Source: Clostridia bacterium (GTDB taxonomy: Bacteria > Bacillota > Clostridia > Peptostreptococcales > Anaerovoracaceae). From it: a stretch of 7,911 nt of DNA. Below the pieces are notes generated by a model. It saw only the letters and a program-made list of their open reading frames with translations, ran no database searches and was not told where the DNA came from. The stretch's first letter is position 1. Every line of letters starts with the position of its first letter. Positions 1-6,955 of this stretch are shown piece by piece. Where the stretch lies: NCBI GenBank assembly GCA_900754805.1, contig CAAEEE010000391.1, positions 1 to 7,911 on the forward strand, written 5' to 3'. The translations under genes were made by a program, and so were the position numbers.

Positions 1-126
1 ACGATTTTGCTATTGCTTCTTCTCGCCCACACCTCACGATGTGAACCTTGCAAGTCGCTTTTGGGTTCGCTGCGAGCTACGCCCCTTGTGGACTTTCACC
101 ACAGACGAACGGCATGCCCGTCATAC
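1..126 (-). mobile_element. 5' end of a group II intron (class C-like), truncated by window edge
   Basis: No protein is encoded here. The minus strand reads like the start of a bacterial group II intron RNA. It begins GTATGACGGGCATG at position 126 (compare the usual GUGYG start) and continues with a GTGGTGAAAGTCCAC hairpin typical of domain I. A GAACC/GGTTC pairing follows, and then a hairpin at 43-28 with six-base arms CACATC/GGTGTG closed by a GTGA (GNRA) tetraloop. The downstream AGAAGCAATAGCAAAA stretch also resembles group II domain I. The element starts one base after the T-tract of the ortB terminator and on the same strand; class C introns are known to insert just after terminator hairpins. 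The reverse transcriptase/maturase and domains V-VI would lie beyond position 1. The exact 5' boundary (126 or 127) is inferred. The alternative is some other structured RNA. Confidence 0.72.
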
Positions 127-127
127 T

Positions 128-156
128 AAAAAGACCGCAACGTTTCCGCTGCGGTC
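128..156 (-). terminator. Intrinsic terminator of the GRE-ortAB operon
   Basis: On the minus strand the arms GACCGCA and TGCGGTC pair perfectly. The stem can extend inward by a G-U and a C-G pair around a short GGAAAC loop, and five Ts follow at 132-128. It lies about 55 nt after the ortB stop codon, so it should end the GRE-ortAB transcript. It also appears to be the insertion target of the intron that starts immediately downstream. Confidence 0.88.
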
Positions 157-210
157 CATATGCCAATACATCTTTATTCTGATTTAACTGCTTCATCAGT
201 CTGTTTATCT

Positions 211-1629
211 CTAATAAGCAATTCCAAGCTCGTCCAAACAGGATTTTACGAAATCTTCATCTGCTTTGGCGTCTTCTGCAAGAAACTCGATATCTTCTGC
301 GGTGAGCGGTTTTCCTGCCGCTCTCGGGACAGATTTCTTAATGAGTGATTTTCTCATATGGGTAAGATCAAGTTCTTTCACGCGGAACATACCCGGATCC
401 TTAGGCAGAATAACATTCTTGCCCGGTACATCTTCTTCCGGCGAGCCGAATCTTACTTCGATTCCGTTCTGTCTTGCGAAGGAAAGCTGAGGCTGAATAT
501 GCTTGCCTGCACCTGTGTATTCCGTTTCCGTAACAACAAGGATTGCATCCTCAGGAAGTTCCTGTGCAAGAGCAAATGCAGCAGCTAATGCGGTATTTCC
601 GGCAGGGCCTCTTTCCAATCCTTCCAGGTTAGCCAACATCTCAGTCATGAACATGACCTCTCCTTGTGTAGTGGAAACATAGCGATCCATATACCGCATT
701 GGTCTTGCTGCGGATCTTGGAACATCACCGGTATCTGGATTTGTTGCATGAGGCACACCAAAACCGGTATGCCCCGTAGTGCAGCTCTTCTTGTTGAAGT
801 CATCGTCGGAAGCCATGGAAAGCCCTGTAAGGTCGATGGACGCTGCCACAACCTTTGTATCCACCGCTCCTGCCTTATGCAATCCTCTTGCAGTGCCGGT
901 AACCATACCGCCACCTGCCTGTGTGCAGACTACCATGGCAGGATCTTTGCCGTATTTCTCTCTGCACTGTATTGCGATTTCATATCCAAGGGTCTCCACC
1001 CCTGCAATGCCGAATGGTGAGTATAAGGAAGCATTAAAATACCCTGTATCCTCCATTACAGAAAGGTGCTCATAGAAAAGCTCCGGTCCGACCGTAAGCT
1101 GGATAACCTCCGCTCCCAGTGCTTCACATTTTCTTGCTTTTTCTACGATTTCAGGTTGTCCCACTCCATGAGAGTCATAGCATTCCTGGACGATAATGCA
1201 GTTCATACCCTGCATAGCCGCCTGAGATGCTACCGCTGCACCATAATTTCCTGAAGTTGCTGCAATTACACCTTTATATCCCAGCTTCTTTGCATGAGCA
1301 ACCGCGCATGCTGCTCTTCTGTCCTTAAATGAACCGGATGGATTTGCTGCTTCGTCCTTTACAAGGATTTGCGCACCGTAACCCGGCTTTGCGTACTTTC
1401 TTGCCAGCTTTGTAATGTTTCTAAGTTCAAGAAGCGGCGTGTTACCAACCCCTGTTTGGGACTGAATTGCGCACACCTGATCAATGGTGTAATCCGTTGC
1501 TCCCATCAGACCTTCATAGTCAAATGCAACCGAACCGGATTCAAATTTATCAAAGTCTAACCCCAGAGATTCTTTCATTATCTCTGCGGATCTGGACATT
1601 ACGGAAGTATAATCCTTTGCTAATGCCAT
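211..1629 (-). CDS. ortB: 2-amino-4-ketopentanoate thiolase, beta subunit (PLP-dependent)
   Basis: This is the 472-residue PLP-binding subunit of AKP thiolase, which with OrtA converts 2-amino-4-oxopentanoate and CoA to acetyl-CoA and D-alanine in the cytosol. The fold-type II (threonine synthase-like) signature is visible: NPSGSFKDR, with the presumed Schiff-base lysine at K102, a SGNYG phosphate/substrate loop at about 126-130, and a TQAGGG glycine-rich PLP-phosphate loop at about 236-241. The length is full. The ATG shares one base with the ortA stop (TAATG), and a GGAGGTG ribosome binding site lies inside the 3' end of ortA, nine bases upstream, so translation is probably coupled. The stop is TAG. 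The pairing with an OrtA-type gene makes the family call strong. That the substrate here really is AKP is inferred from the family and the context. Confidence 0.93.
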   Translation of the reverse strand: MALAKDYTSVMSRSAEIMKESLGLDFDKFESGSVAFDYEGLMGATDYTIDQVCAIQSQTGVGNTPLLELRNITKLARKYAKPGYGAQILVKDEAANPSGSFKDRRAACAVAHAKKLGYKGVIAATSGNYGAAVASQAAMQGMNCIIVQECYDSHGVGQPEIVEKARKCEALGAEVIQLTVGPELFYEHLSVMEDTGYFNASLYSPFGIAGVETLGYEIAIQCREKYGKDPAMVVCTQAGGGMVTGTARGLHKAGAVDTKVVAASIDLTGLSMASDDDFNKKSCTTGHTGFGVPHATNPDTGDVPRSAARPMRYMDRYVSTTQGEVMFMTEMLANLEGLERGPAGNTALAAAFALAQELPEDAILVVTETEYTGAGKHIQPQLSFARQNGIEVRFGSPEEDVPGKNVILPKDPGMFRVKELDLTHMRKSLIKKSVPRAAGKPLTAEDIEFLAEDAKADEDFVKSCLDELGIAY

Positions 1630-1934
1630 TATTCTTCACCTCCAAATTTCATGATGCCTCTCAAAATCTTATCGATTTCTATGATTTCCGGAACAAAATC
1701 TCCGTAGCTGTGGGTGTAGTGCGGGTTTTCTTCGAGAAGAATACCCTTTTCAATCCGACCTACGGCTGTTTTCACACTTACCGTATCTCCGATTTTAGCT
1801 TCCTCGTCCAATAGTGAACCCTTTGTCCACATTTCGTAATCACACTTCTTTGTGTCTTCCGGAATCCTTGCGGTTCTGTCATTTGCTTTGAGTACGACAG
1901 AATGAATACGTACCCAATCTCCCTTTTTTGCCAT
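1629..1934 (-). CDS. ortA: 2-amino-4-ketopentanoate thiolase, alpha subunit
   Basis: This 101-residue protein matches OrtA, the small partner of OrtB. It begins AKKGDWVRIHSVVLKANDR and contains KGSLLDEEAKIGD and, near the C-terminus, ENPHYTHSYGDFVPE, which I recognise as the OrtA pattern. It has no membrane segment or catalytic motif that I can name. The small subunit is required with OrtB for thiolase activity in the clostridial ornithine pathway. The ATG at 1934 has an excellent AAAGGAGG site (1948-1941) six bases upstream. The gene follows the second GRE by 39 nt, with a hairpin at the junction, and overlaps ortB by one base. It is the smallest gene of the operon and looks complete. Confidence 0.9.
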   Translation of the reverse strand: MAKKGDWVRIHSVVLKANDRTARIPEDTKKCDYEMWTKGSLLDEEAKIGDTVSVKTAVGRIEKGILLEENPHYTHSYGDFVPEIIEIDKILRGIMKFGGEE

Positions 1935-1961
1935 AATAATCCTCCTTTACACGGTCAGTAT

Positions 1962-1984
1962 CCGGACTGTATCTTACAGTCCGG
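1962..1984 (-). promoter_or_regulatory. Perfect intercistronic hairpin over the GRE stop codon
   Basis: The arms CCGGACTGTA and TACAGTCCGG are exact reverse complements with a 3-nt loop. The hairpin includes the last codons and the TAA stop of the upstream GRE, and ends about 13 nt before the ortA ribosome binding site. No T-tract follows, so it is unlikely to be an efficient intrinsic terminator. An mRNA stability or processing element, or a modulator of the GRE:ortA ratio, is more plausible. The structure is seen directly; its role is inferred. Confidence 0.55.
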
Positions 1985-4331
1985 TCTGAATGGTTCTTTC
2001 AATAATATTTTCCTGAATGTTCTTCTCGAGATCAACGAAGAAAGCGGAGTAACCGGCTACACGAACGAGCATGTTGCGGTATTTTCCCGGGTGTTTCTGT
2101 GCATCTCTGAGGGTTTCATTATCTACCACATTAATCTGCATATGGCTTCCCTTCATGTGGAAGTGCGCCTTCAATACAGTTTCAAGAATATCGATACCCT
2201 TTTCTCCCTTTACAATCTGTGGGTCAAAACGCTGGTTAAGCAGCATTCCGGCCTGAAGATTGCCTTGGTCGATGGAGTCAAGAGACTTTACAACTGCCGT
2301 CGGACCGCAGGTGTCACAGCCGATCATCGGGGAAGCATTGTCCGCAAGCGGAGTGAAAGCGTGTCTACCGTCCGGAGTTGCGGTAATGTTCTTTCCAAGC
2401 TGTACATTATAGGACTGCGTTGCACAAACGGAAATAAAGCTTCCGTCTCTGCCGTCTCTGTACTTCTTGATTTCTGTGTCTACGCTGCCTGCAACGAACT
2501 GAGCGAATTTGTCAACCTGCTCGATATCGTTTCCGTACTTTGGTGCTCTCTGAACCAGCATCTGGCGAAGATTTTCTTTACCTTCGAAATCTGTTTTAAG
2601 AAGTTCCATAAGTTCCGGCATTGTGATGTAATGCTTGTTAAATACACATTCTTCGATTGCAGCGAAGGAGTCCACGATGTTAGCAAGACCTGTGATGGCC
2701 ATTGCATCCCATCTGTAGTCCGCGCCCTTGTCCTGAAGAAGCTTGCCCTTTTCAATGCAGCCCTGTGTAAATGCGGATGCAATAAGGGTCGGCATGGTGT
2801 ATGCGTGAACGGAAACCATACGATTGAACTTTTCAACGAAGCGCTTGATGAAATATGCTTGCTGTGTCAAATAAGCTTCTTTTAAGTCGTCCATGGACTT
2901 AAAATCCTTGGCTTCCGGTGTTACCGGTCCGATTTGCTTGCCTGTCACAGGATCCTTACCACCGTAAAGAGTTACTTCGAATACCTTAATGGTATTGAAA
3001 AATCCCAACATGGACTGATAGTCGGAAATACCCGGAACGATTGGCTCCGTACAACCCAGCAAGCACCAGTCTCTTGCCTGTTCCTCTGTGAATCCCAGCT
3101 TCATCAGTGCCGGAATGGCATTATTGTCGTTAAAGAATGCCGGATGGCTGCCGCCGGCCAATGCGACCTTGATTGCAAGCCGGAAGGTTTCTTCGTCAAC
3201 ATTGTCATGGTATCTGAAAGAAACGGGTGGTTCCTTTGTCTGTAAATCCTCCATGCCTTTCAGAATCAGTCTCGTAAGTTCATTGCATGCATCTGTACCG
3301 TCTGTTTTCTGTCCACCGAGGGTCATTTGGATGTAAAGTGCACATCCCGGGTATGCGCCGGATTCAAACTCATCTCTGAGATACCACATTTCTTCAATTC
3401 TCAGTTTAAGTTCGTGAACGATGTCTGCAATATCCTGTTCCGGCACGCCCTTTGCTATGTCATTCTTGTAAAAATCATACATGTACTGATCAAAGCGTCC
3501 AAGAGCATGAATATATCCCATGTTTTCTGTCATCAACGCATCATGGGTAAACAGCACAAGTTGCGCAGCCTGTATGAAATTCTGCGGTGGATTTTCCGGA
3601 ACCACTCTGCAGTTTTCTGCAATAGTTTCGTACATTTTCTTCTGCTCTGCATCTGTGCAGGAAGCTGCTTTTTCTTTCGCTAAGTCTGCATATCTGTGTG
3701 CAAGAGCAATAACGGATTCCATGGCAGTAATCATGGCTTCCCATTTAATTCTCTGATCAGTGTTTTCGATTGTCATCTGATCCTTTAAGGACGCAATCTG
3801 TTCCTTGCATTTGTCGATATAATATCTGTAGCCTCTCTTTACCAGGTTCGGATAGTCCGGTGCATGGCACATGGTGGAGCATTGTTGAATACCTCTGGTG
3901 AAGATACCGATTCTTACGAGTTCCTGTTCCTCTTCGGTCATAATTGCGTCCGTATAGTCGCCGAAGGTATGTCCCTTCCATGTATTTGCGATTTCTCTGA
4001 GCTCATCTTTCTCTCCCGGCAGATACTGGAACGGGTCGAACTGACGGGTATCGAAGGTTTCCACTGCTTCAGGTAGCCAGTTCATCATTTCCGGGAAAAC
4101 CGGAACCGCATGGGTTCTGGATGCAATGCTACCCACAAGAAGGGAATCCTCTTCAATATAGATTTTTCTCGTTTCGTTTACCAGCTTGAAAAGCTCTGCT
4201 CTTCTGCGTACATATGGTTCCACCGACGGAGTTTTGTAAAACTCCGTGGCAATTCTTGCTCTATCAAGGCAAATCGTCGGCGTGGTACTTCTGATTCTGT
4301 CTCTGATTTTTTCAATTCTTGGTGTTAACAT
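1974..4331 (-). CDS. Glycyl radical enzyme, candidate hydroxyproline C-N lyase (HplG-like)
   Basis: This is a complete 785-residue GRE of the dehydratase/1,2-eliminase type (PFL-like N-terminal domain plus C-terminal glycyl radical domain). The active-site loop reads LLGCTEP, giving thiyl-radical Cys427 and the C-x-E glutamate Glu429. The glycyl radical loop is RVAGYSAFF, with Gly760. Other conserved blocks are VVPENPPQ (243-250), GRFDQYM (278-284) and ATPDGR (651-656). There is no N-terminal encapsulation extension, so a cytosolic rather than microcompartment enzyme is likely. The ATG at 4331 has an AAGGAGG site that overlaps the stop of the upstream GRE. The gene directly precedes ortAB, whose substrate AKP is the product of the known GRE HplG acting on trans-4-hydroxy-D-proline; that makes this the more likely HplG of the pair by position. 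The sequence alone does not exclude a HypD-like hydroxyproline dehydratase or another substrate. Confidence 0.9.
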   Translation of the reverse strand: MLTPRIEKIRDRIRSTTPTICLDRARIATEFYKTPSVEPYVRRRAELFKLVNETRKIYIEEDSLLVGSIASRTHAVPVFPEMMNWLPEAVETFDTRQFDPFQYLPGEKDELREIANTWKGHTFGDYTDAIMTEEEQELVRIGIFTRGIQQCSTMCHAPDYPNLVKRGYRYYIDKCKEQIASLKDQMTIENTDQRIKWEAMITAMESVIALAHRYADLAKEKAASCTDAEQKKMYETIAENCRVVPENPPQNFIQAAQLVLFTHDALMTENMGYIHALGRFDQYMYDFYKNDIAKGVPEQDIADIVHELKLRIEEMWYLRDEFESGAYPGCALYIQMTLGGQKTDGTDACNELTRLILKGMEDLQTKEPPVSFRYHDNVDEETFRLAIKVALAGGSHPAFFNDNNAIPALMKLGFTEEQARDWCLLGCTEPIVPGISDYQSMLGFFNTIKVFEVTLYGGKDPVTGKQIGPVTPEAKDFKSMDDLKEAYLTQQAYFIKRFVEKFNRMVSVHAYTMPTLIASAFTQGCIEKGKLLQDKGADYRWDAMAITGLANIVDSFAAIEECVFNKHYITMPELMELLKTDFEGKENLRQMLVQRAPKYGNDIEQVDKFAQFVAGSVDTEIKKYRDGRDGSFISVCATQSYNVQLGKNITATPDGRHAFTPLADNASPMIGCDTCGPTAVVKSLDSIDQGNLQAGMLLNQRFDPQIVKGEKGIDILETVLKAHFHMKGSHMQINVVDNETLRDAQKHPGKYRNMLVRVAGYSAFFVDLEKNIQENIIERTIQTGL

Positions 4332-4345
4332 TTGTGTATTCCTCC

Positions 4346-6703
4346 TTACAGTCCCTTCTGGATTGTTCTTTCGATAATGTTATTTTGAATTTCTTCGCTT
4401 AAGTCTACGAAGTATGCGGAGTAACCTGCAACTCTTACAAGGATGTTCTTATATTTTTCCGGTTCCTTCTGTGCTGCACGAAGAGTCTTGTCGTCCAGTA
4501 CGTTAATCTGGATGTGGAAGCCTCCCTTTGCAAAGTGTGCTCTGAATACCGCCTCGATAATATCCAGACCTTTTTCCCCTGCACATACGGTAGGGTCAAA
4601 TCTCTGGTTGAGAAGCATTCCGCTTTCCGGTACTAACGGGTCACAGCAAGCAAGTGAATTTACCACCGCAGTCGGTCCGTTAACATCCATACCCACCATC
4701 GGAGATGCGTTATCAGCAAGTGGTGTTGTGGCAAGTCTTCCATCCGGCGTTGCACCGATCAACTTTCCAAGTTCCACATTATATGCCTGTGTAGCCACTA
4801 CGAGCGTCATAGGTCCGCCCATTGCATCCCGGTACTTCTTTGCTTCCGTATCGATTGTATCAATAAACCAATAGGAATAACGGTCAACCTCTTCAATGTC
4901 ATTTCCGAACTTCGGTGCTCTGTTAATGAGCATCTGCCGTTTATCTTCGTGTCCTTCAAAATTATGATCAAGCATATCGATTAGCTCGTTCATGTTGATA
5001 TATTTTTTCTTAAATACGCATTCATCTATAGCTTCCAGCGAGTCAATTACATTTGCAAGACCGGTAACACCGATTGTGCTGTAGTGGTGGTCAGAGCCTT
5101 TCTGCTGAAGAAGCTTTCCTTTTTCCACGCAGCCTACTGCAAGTGCAGAACCTGTGATGGTCGGAAGTGTATATGCGTGTCCTGCCAGCGTTCTGCTGTA
5201 CATATCCATGTATTTTCCAAGGAAGTATGCAATCTGTGTCTGGAATGCAGTCTTTGCATCTTCAATGCTCTTGAACTCTCTCGGATCTCCGGTCTTCGGT
5301 CCAAGCTGTCTGTCTGTCACATGGTCATAACCGTTGTGAAGCATTACATCGAAAATCTTAATCGGGTTGAAATATCCCGGATTGCTCTGGAAGTCTGTCT
5401 TGCCAAGTACCTGTGGCTCGATACATCCGCAGATACCCCAGTTTCTTGCTTCCTTCAGCGTGAAGCCGAGCTGAAGCAGATAAGTGATTGCTGTTGTATC
5501 ATTGTAGAATGCCGGATGTCCGCCGGTGTCTCTTGCAGCCTTGATTGCCAGTCTGAATGTTTCTTCATCTACATTCGGATGGTAACGGAAGGAAATGCAA
5601 GGTTCATCTGTCTGAAGGTCGAGCAGGCAGCGCAGGAATACTCTTGTGAGTTCATTGCAGGCATCCTGTCCGTTCTCCTTCATTCCGCCGAGGATTACAT
5701 GCATCCAAAGCGGGCAGCCCGGGTCAGCAACGGATTCCGCATAGCAGCGAATGTTCCACATTTCCATTACTTTCAGTTTGAATTCGTGGATAATGTCAGC
5801 GAAGAATTCTTCAGGCTTTCCTTCTGCCGCTTCCTTTTCGTAGAACGGGAACATATACTGGTCATATCTTCCTAAGTTGTGGTCTCCGCCGGATACTTCA
5901 AGCGTAATTGCAAGGTGATGGAACCATACCATCTGAGTTGCCTGCAGGAATGTCTGCGGAGGGTTTTCAGGAACAACTCTGCAGTTTTCTGCCATAGTCA
6001 GAAGTTCTGCTTTTCTCTTTTCGTCTTTGCATTCAGCAGCTTTCTTTTCTGCTAAGTCAGCGTAACGATGGGCAAGACCGATGATGGATTCCATAACGAT
6101 GATCATGGATTCCCAAGCGATAATCTGCTCCATATCATAAACATCTTTAATCTTGAATGCTGCAATTTTTTCTTTGCATTCGTCGATATAATATCTGTAG
6201 CCTCTCTTGATGAAATTATCATAGTCAGGAGAATGGTTCATCGTTGACTGGTTGGAAATTCCGTGTGTCATAATTCCGGATTTAATAATATCCTTCATAT
6301 CCTGATCCAGAAGGCTGCTTGTGTAATCGCCGAAAGTATGGCCGTGCCACTTCGTAACGATTTCCTTTAATTCTTTTCTGTCTTCCTCCGAACGGAAAGC
6401 AAGGTTGTCGGAAGGTCTCTTATCTAATGTATCAAAATCGTCATAAAGCCATTTTGTAACATCCGGATGAAGAATAACCGACTGAATACGGCTACCCTGG
6501 TGGCCTGCCATCTGTTCATCATCATCGATAAAGATTTCCATATTCTCTAAGTAGTACTTGAATGCCTTTGCTCTTCTTAAGATGTAGTTGTCCATGGAAG
6601 GCTGGCTGTAAAATTCAGTAATCAATCTTGCTCTATCCAGATCGAGTGTTGGTTGTGTGTTGCGGACTCTTTCGCTGAGTCTTGCGATTCTTTCAGAAAG
6701 CAT
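4346..6703 (-). CDS. Second glycyl radical enzyme, paralogue of unknown substrate (HplG/HypD-like)
   Basis: This is a complete 785-residue GRE, the first gene after the sigma-54 promoter. Cys427 and Glu429 lie in ICGCIEP, and Gly760 in RVAGYSAYF, at the same positions as in the downstream paralogue; residues 191-785 align without gaps at roughly 57% identity by hand count. Both catalytic centres look intact, so it is not a decaying copy. The two differ at places that may line the substrate barrel: 267-277 (TLEVSGGDHNL here, MTENMGYIHAL there), 331-337 (PLWMHVI against ALYIQMT) and just after the Cys loop (QVLGKTDF against IVPGISDY). This suggests a different substrate or isomer. I chose the ATG at 6703 because an AAAGGAGA site sits eight bases before it and both paralogues then start in the same place; an in-frame TTG at 6730 has no such site. 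A radical-SAM activase must install the glycyl radical; the nearest is at 7532-7911. Confidence 0.9.
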   Translation of the reverse strand: MLSERIARLSERVRNTQPTLDLDRARLITEFYSQPSMDNYILRRAKAFKYYLENMEIFIDDDEQMAGHQGSRIQSVILHPDVTKWLYDDFDTLDKRPSDNLAFRSEEDRKELKEIVTKWHGHTFGDYTSSLLDQDMKDIIKSGIMTHGISNQSTMNHSPDYDNFIKRGYRYYIDECKEKIAAFKIKDVYDMEQIIAWESMIIVMESIIGLAHRYADLAEKKAAECKDEKRKAELLTMAENCRVVPENPPQTFLQATQMVWFHHLAITLEVSGGDHNLGRYDQYMFPFYEKEAAEGKPEEFFADIIHEFKLKVMEMWNIRCYAESVADPGCPLWMHVILGGMKENGQDACNELTRVFLRCLLDLQTDEPCISFRYHPNVDEETFRLAIKAARDTGGHPAFYNDTTAITYLLQLGFTLKEARNWGICGCIEPQVLGKTDFQSNPGYFNPIKIFDVMLHNGYDHVTDRQLGPKTGDPREFKSIEDAKTAFQTQIAYFLGKYMDMYSRTLAGHAYTLPTITGSALAVGCVEKGKLLQQKGSDHHYSTIGVTGLANVIDSLEAIDECVFKKKYINMNELIDMLDHNFEGHEDKRQMLINRAPKFGNDIEEVDRYSYWFIDTIDTEAKKYRDAMGGPMTLVVATQAYNVELGKLIGATPDGRLATTPLADNASPMVGMDVNGPTAVVNSLACCDPLVPESGMLLNQRFDPTVCAGEKGLDIIEAVFRAHFAKGGFHIQINVLDDKTLRAAQKEPEKYKNILVRVAGYSAYFVDLSEEIQNNIIERTIQKGL

Positions 6704-6710
6704 AAATGAT

Positions 6711-6718
6711 TCTCCTTT
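6711..6718 (-). promoter_or_regulatory. Ribosome binding site that decides the start of the first GRE
   Basis: AAAGGAGA lies eight bases before the ATG at 6703. It falls inside the extra codons that would be translated from the in-frame TTG at 6730, so it argues for the 6703 start. Confidence 0.8.
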
Positions 6719-6738
6719 CATTTTTTTCAACTTTTCTC

Positions 6739-6760
6739 AGGCGGAATTTCTTCCGAACCT
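6739..6760 (-). other. Leader hairpin with GAAA tetraloop
   Basis: In the mRNA sense the leader reads AGG-TT-CGGAA-GAAA-TTCCG-CCT. This is a five-pair stem closed by a GNRA-type GAAA loop, extended by three pairs across a two-base bulge. It lies about 18 nt after the predicted start of transcription and 20 nt before the ribosome binding site. It may protect the 5' end or modulate translation. It does not look like a known riboswitch. Confidence 0.4.
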
Positions 6761-6788
6761 GTTATTATCTTTTGGTGCAAATATTTAA

Positions 6789-6804
6789 AGCAAAATTCGT
6801 GCCA
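6789..6804 (-). promoter_or_regulatory. Sigma-54 (RpoN) -24/-12 promoter
   Basis: The minus strand reads TGGCACGAATTTTGCT, a full match to the consensus TGGCACG-N4-TTGCW, with the GG and GC elements at exactly the required 12-base separation (6802 to 6790). Transcription would start near 6778, giving a leader of about 75 nt before the first GRE. A promoter of this class needs an ATP-dependent enhancer-binding activator, so the GRE-ortAB operon is probably switched on by a substrate-sensing regulator encoded outside the window. I saw no convincing sigma-70 boxes in the same gap. Confidence 0.88.
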
Positions 6805-6821
6805 AAACATCATTCCCCGAA

Positions 6822-6891
6822 AAAAATGTCCCAAATTTGCATATACTTTCAAGATTGTTTTTTCATCGGCGGCAGTTTCGTCAAAAATGTC
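6822..6891 (-). promoter_or_regulatory. Possible upstream activator-binding region (two GACATTTTT copies)
   Basis: Two direct copies of GACATTTTT start at 6891 and 6830 on the minus strand, 61 bases apart, upstream of the sigma-54 promoter. An activator site is expected roughly 80-200 bases upstream of such a promoter. The repeat is short and T-rich, so chance is a real alternative. Confidence 0.2.
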
Positions 6892-6895
6892 ACAC

Positions 6896-6937
6896 TGTAA
6901 CAAAAAATACACACTTAGGTGTGCATTTTTTGTTACA
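6896..6937. terminator. Bidirectional intrinsic terminator after the ygjV-like gene
   Basis: The 19-base arms (6896-6914 and 6919-6937) pair throughout, with a single mismatch position that is a G-U wobble in one of the two transcripts, around a 4-nt loop. Each arm carries a run of six A or T, so either transcript ends its core hairpin with a U-tract. On the minus strand it starts about 19 nt after the ygjV-like stop codon and separates that unit from the sigma-54 promoter. The size and symmetry also leave open a role as a protein-binding palindrome. Confidence 0.85.
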
Positions 6938-6955
6938 TATGGATTCAAGTGTATC

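Noticed and set aside
1..160. Short coding fragment or transposase end at the left edge
   Set aside because: I recognised no transposase-like protein in any frame; the minus strand instead shows ordered RNA hairpins typical of a group II intron 5' end.
1902..2885. 327-residue plus-strand open frame
   Set aside because: It lies antisense to the conserved GRE coding sequence, is rich in Cys, Ser and His without a recognisable domain, and is best explained as a shadow of the GRE codon pattern.
5084..5875. 263-residue plus-strand open frame
   Set aside because: It is antisense to the first GRE, with the same type of composition as other shadow frames and no recognisable domain.
4346..6703. GRE microcompartment enzyme (choline or diol type)
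   Set aside because: Neither GRE has an N-terminal extension or encapsulation peptide, and no shell protein genes are present in the window.
6704..6730. Upstream TTG start adding nine residues to the first GRE
   Set aside because: The added codons contain the AAAGGAGA ribosome binding site for the ATG at 6703, and the paralogue starts at the matching position.
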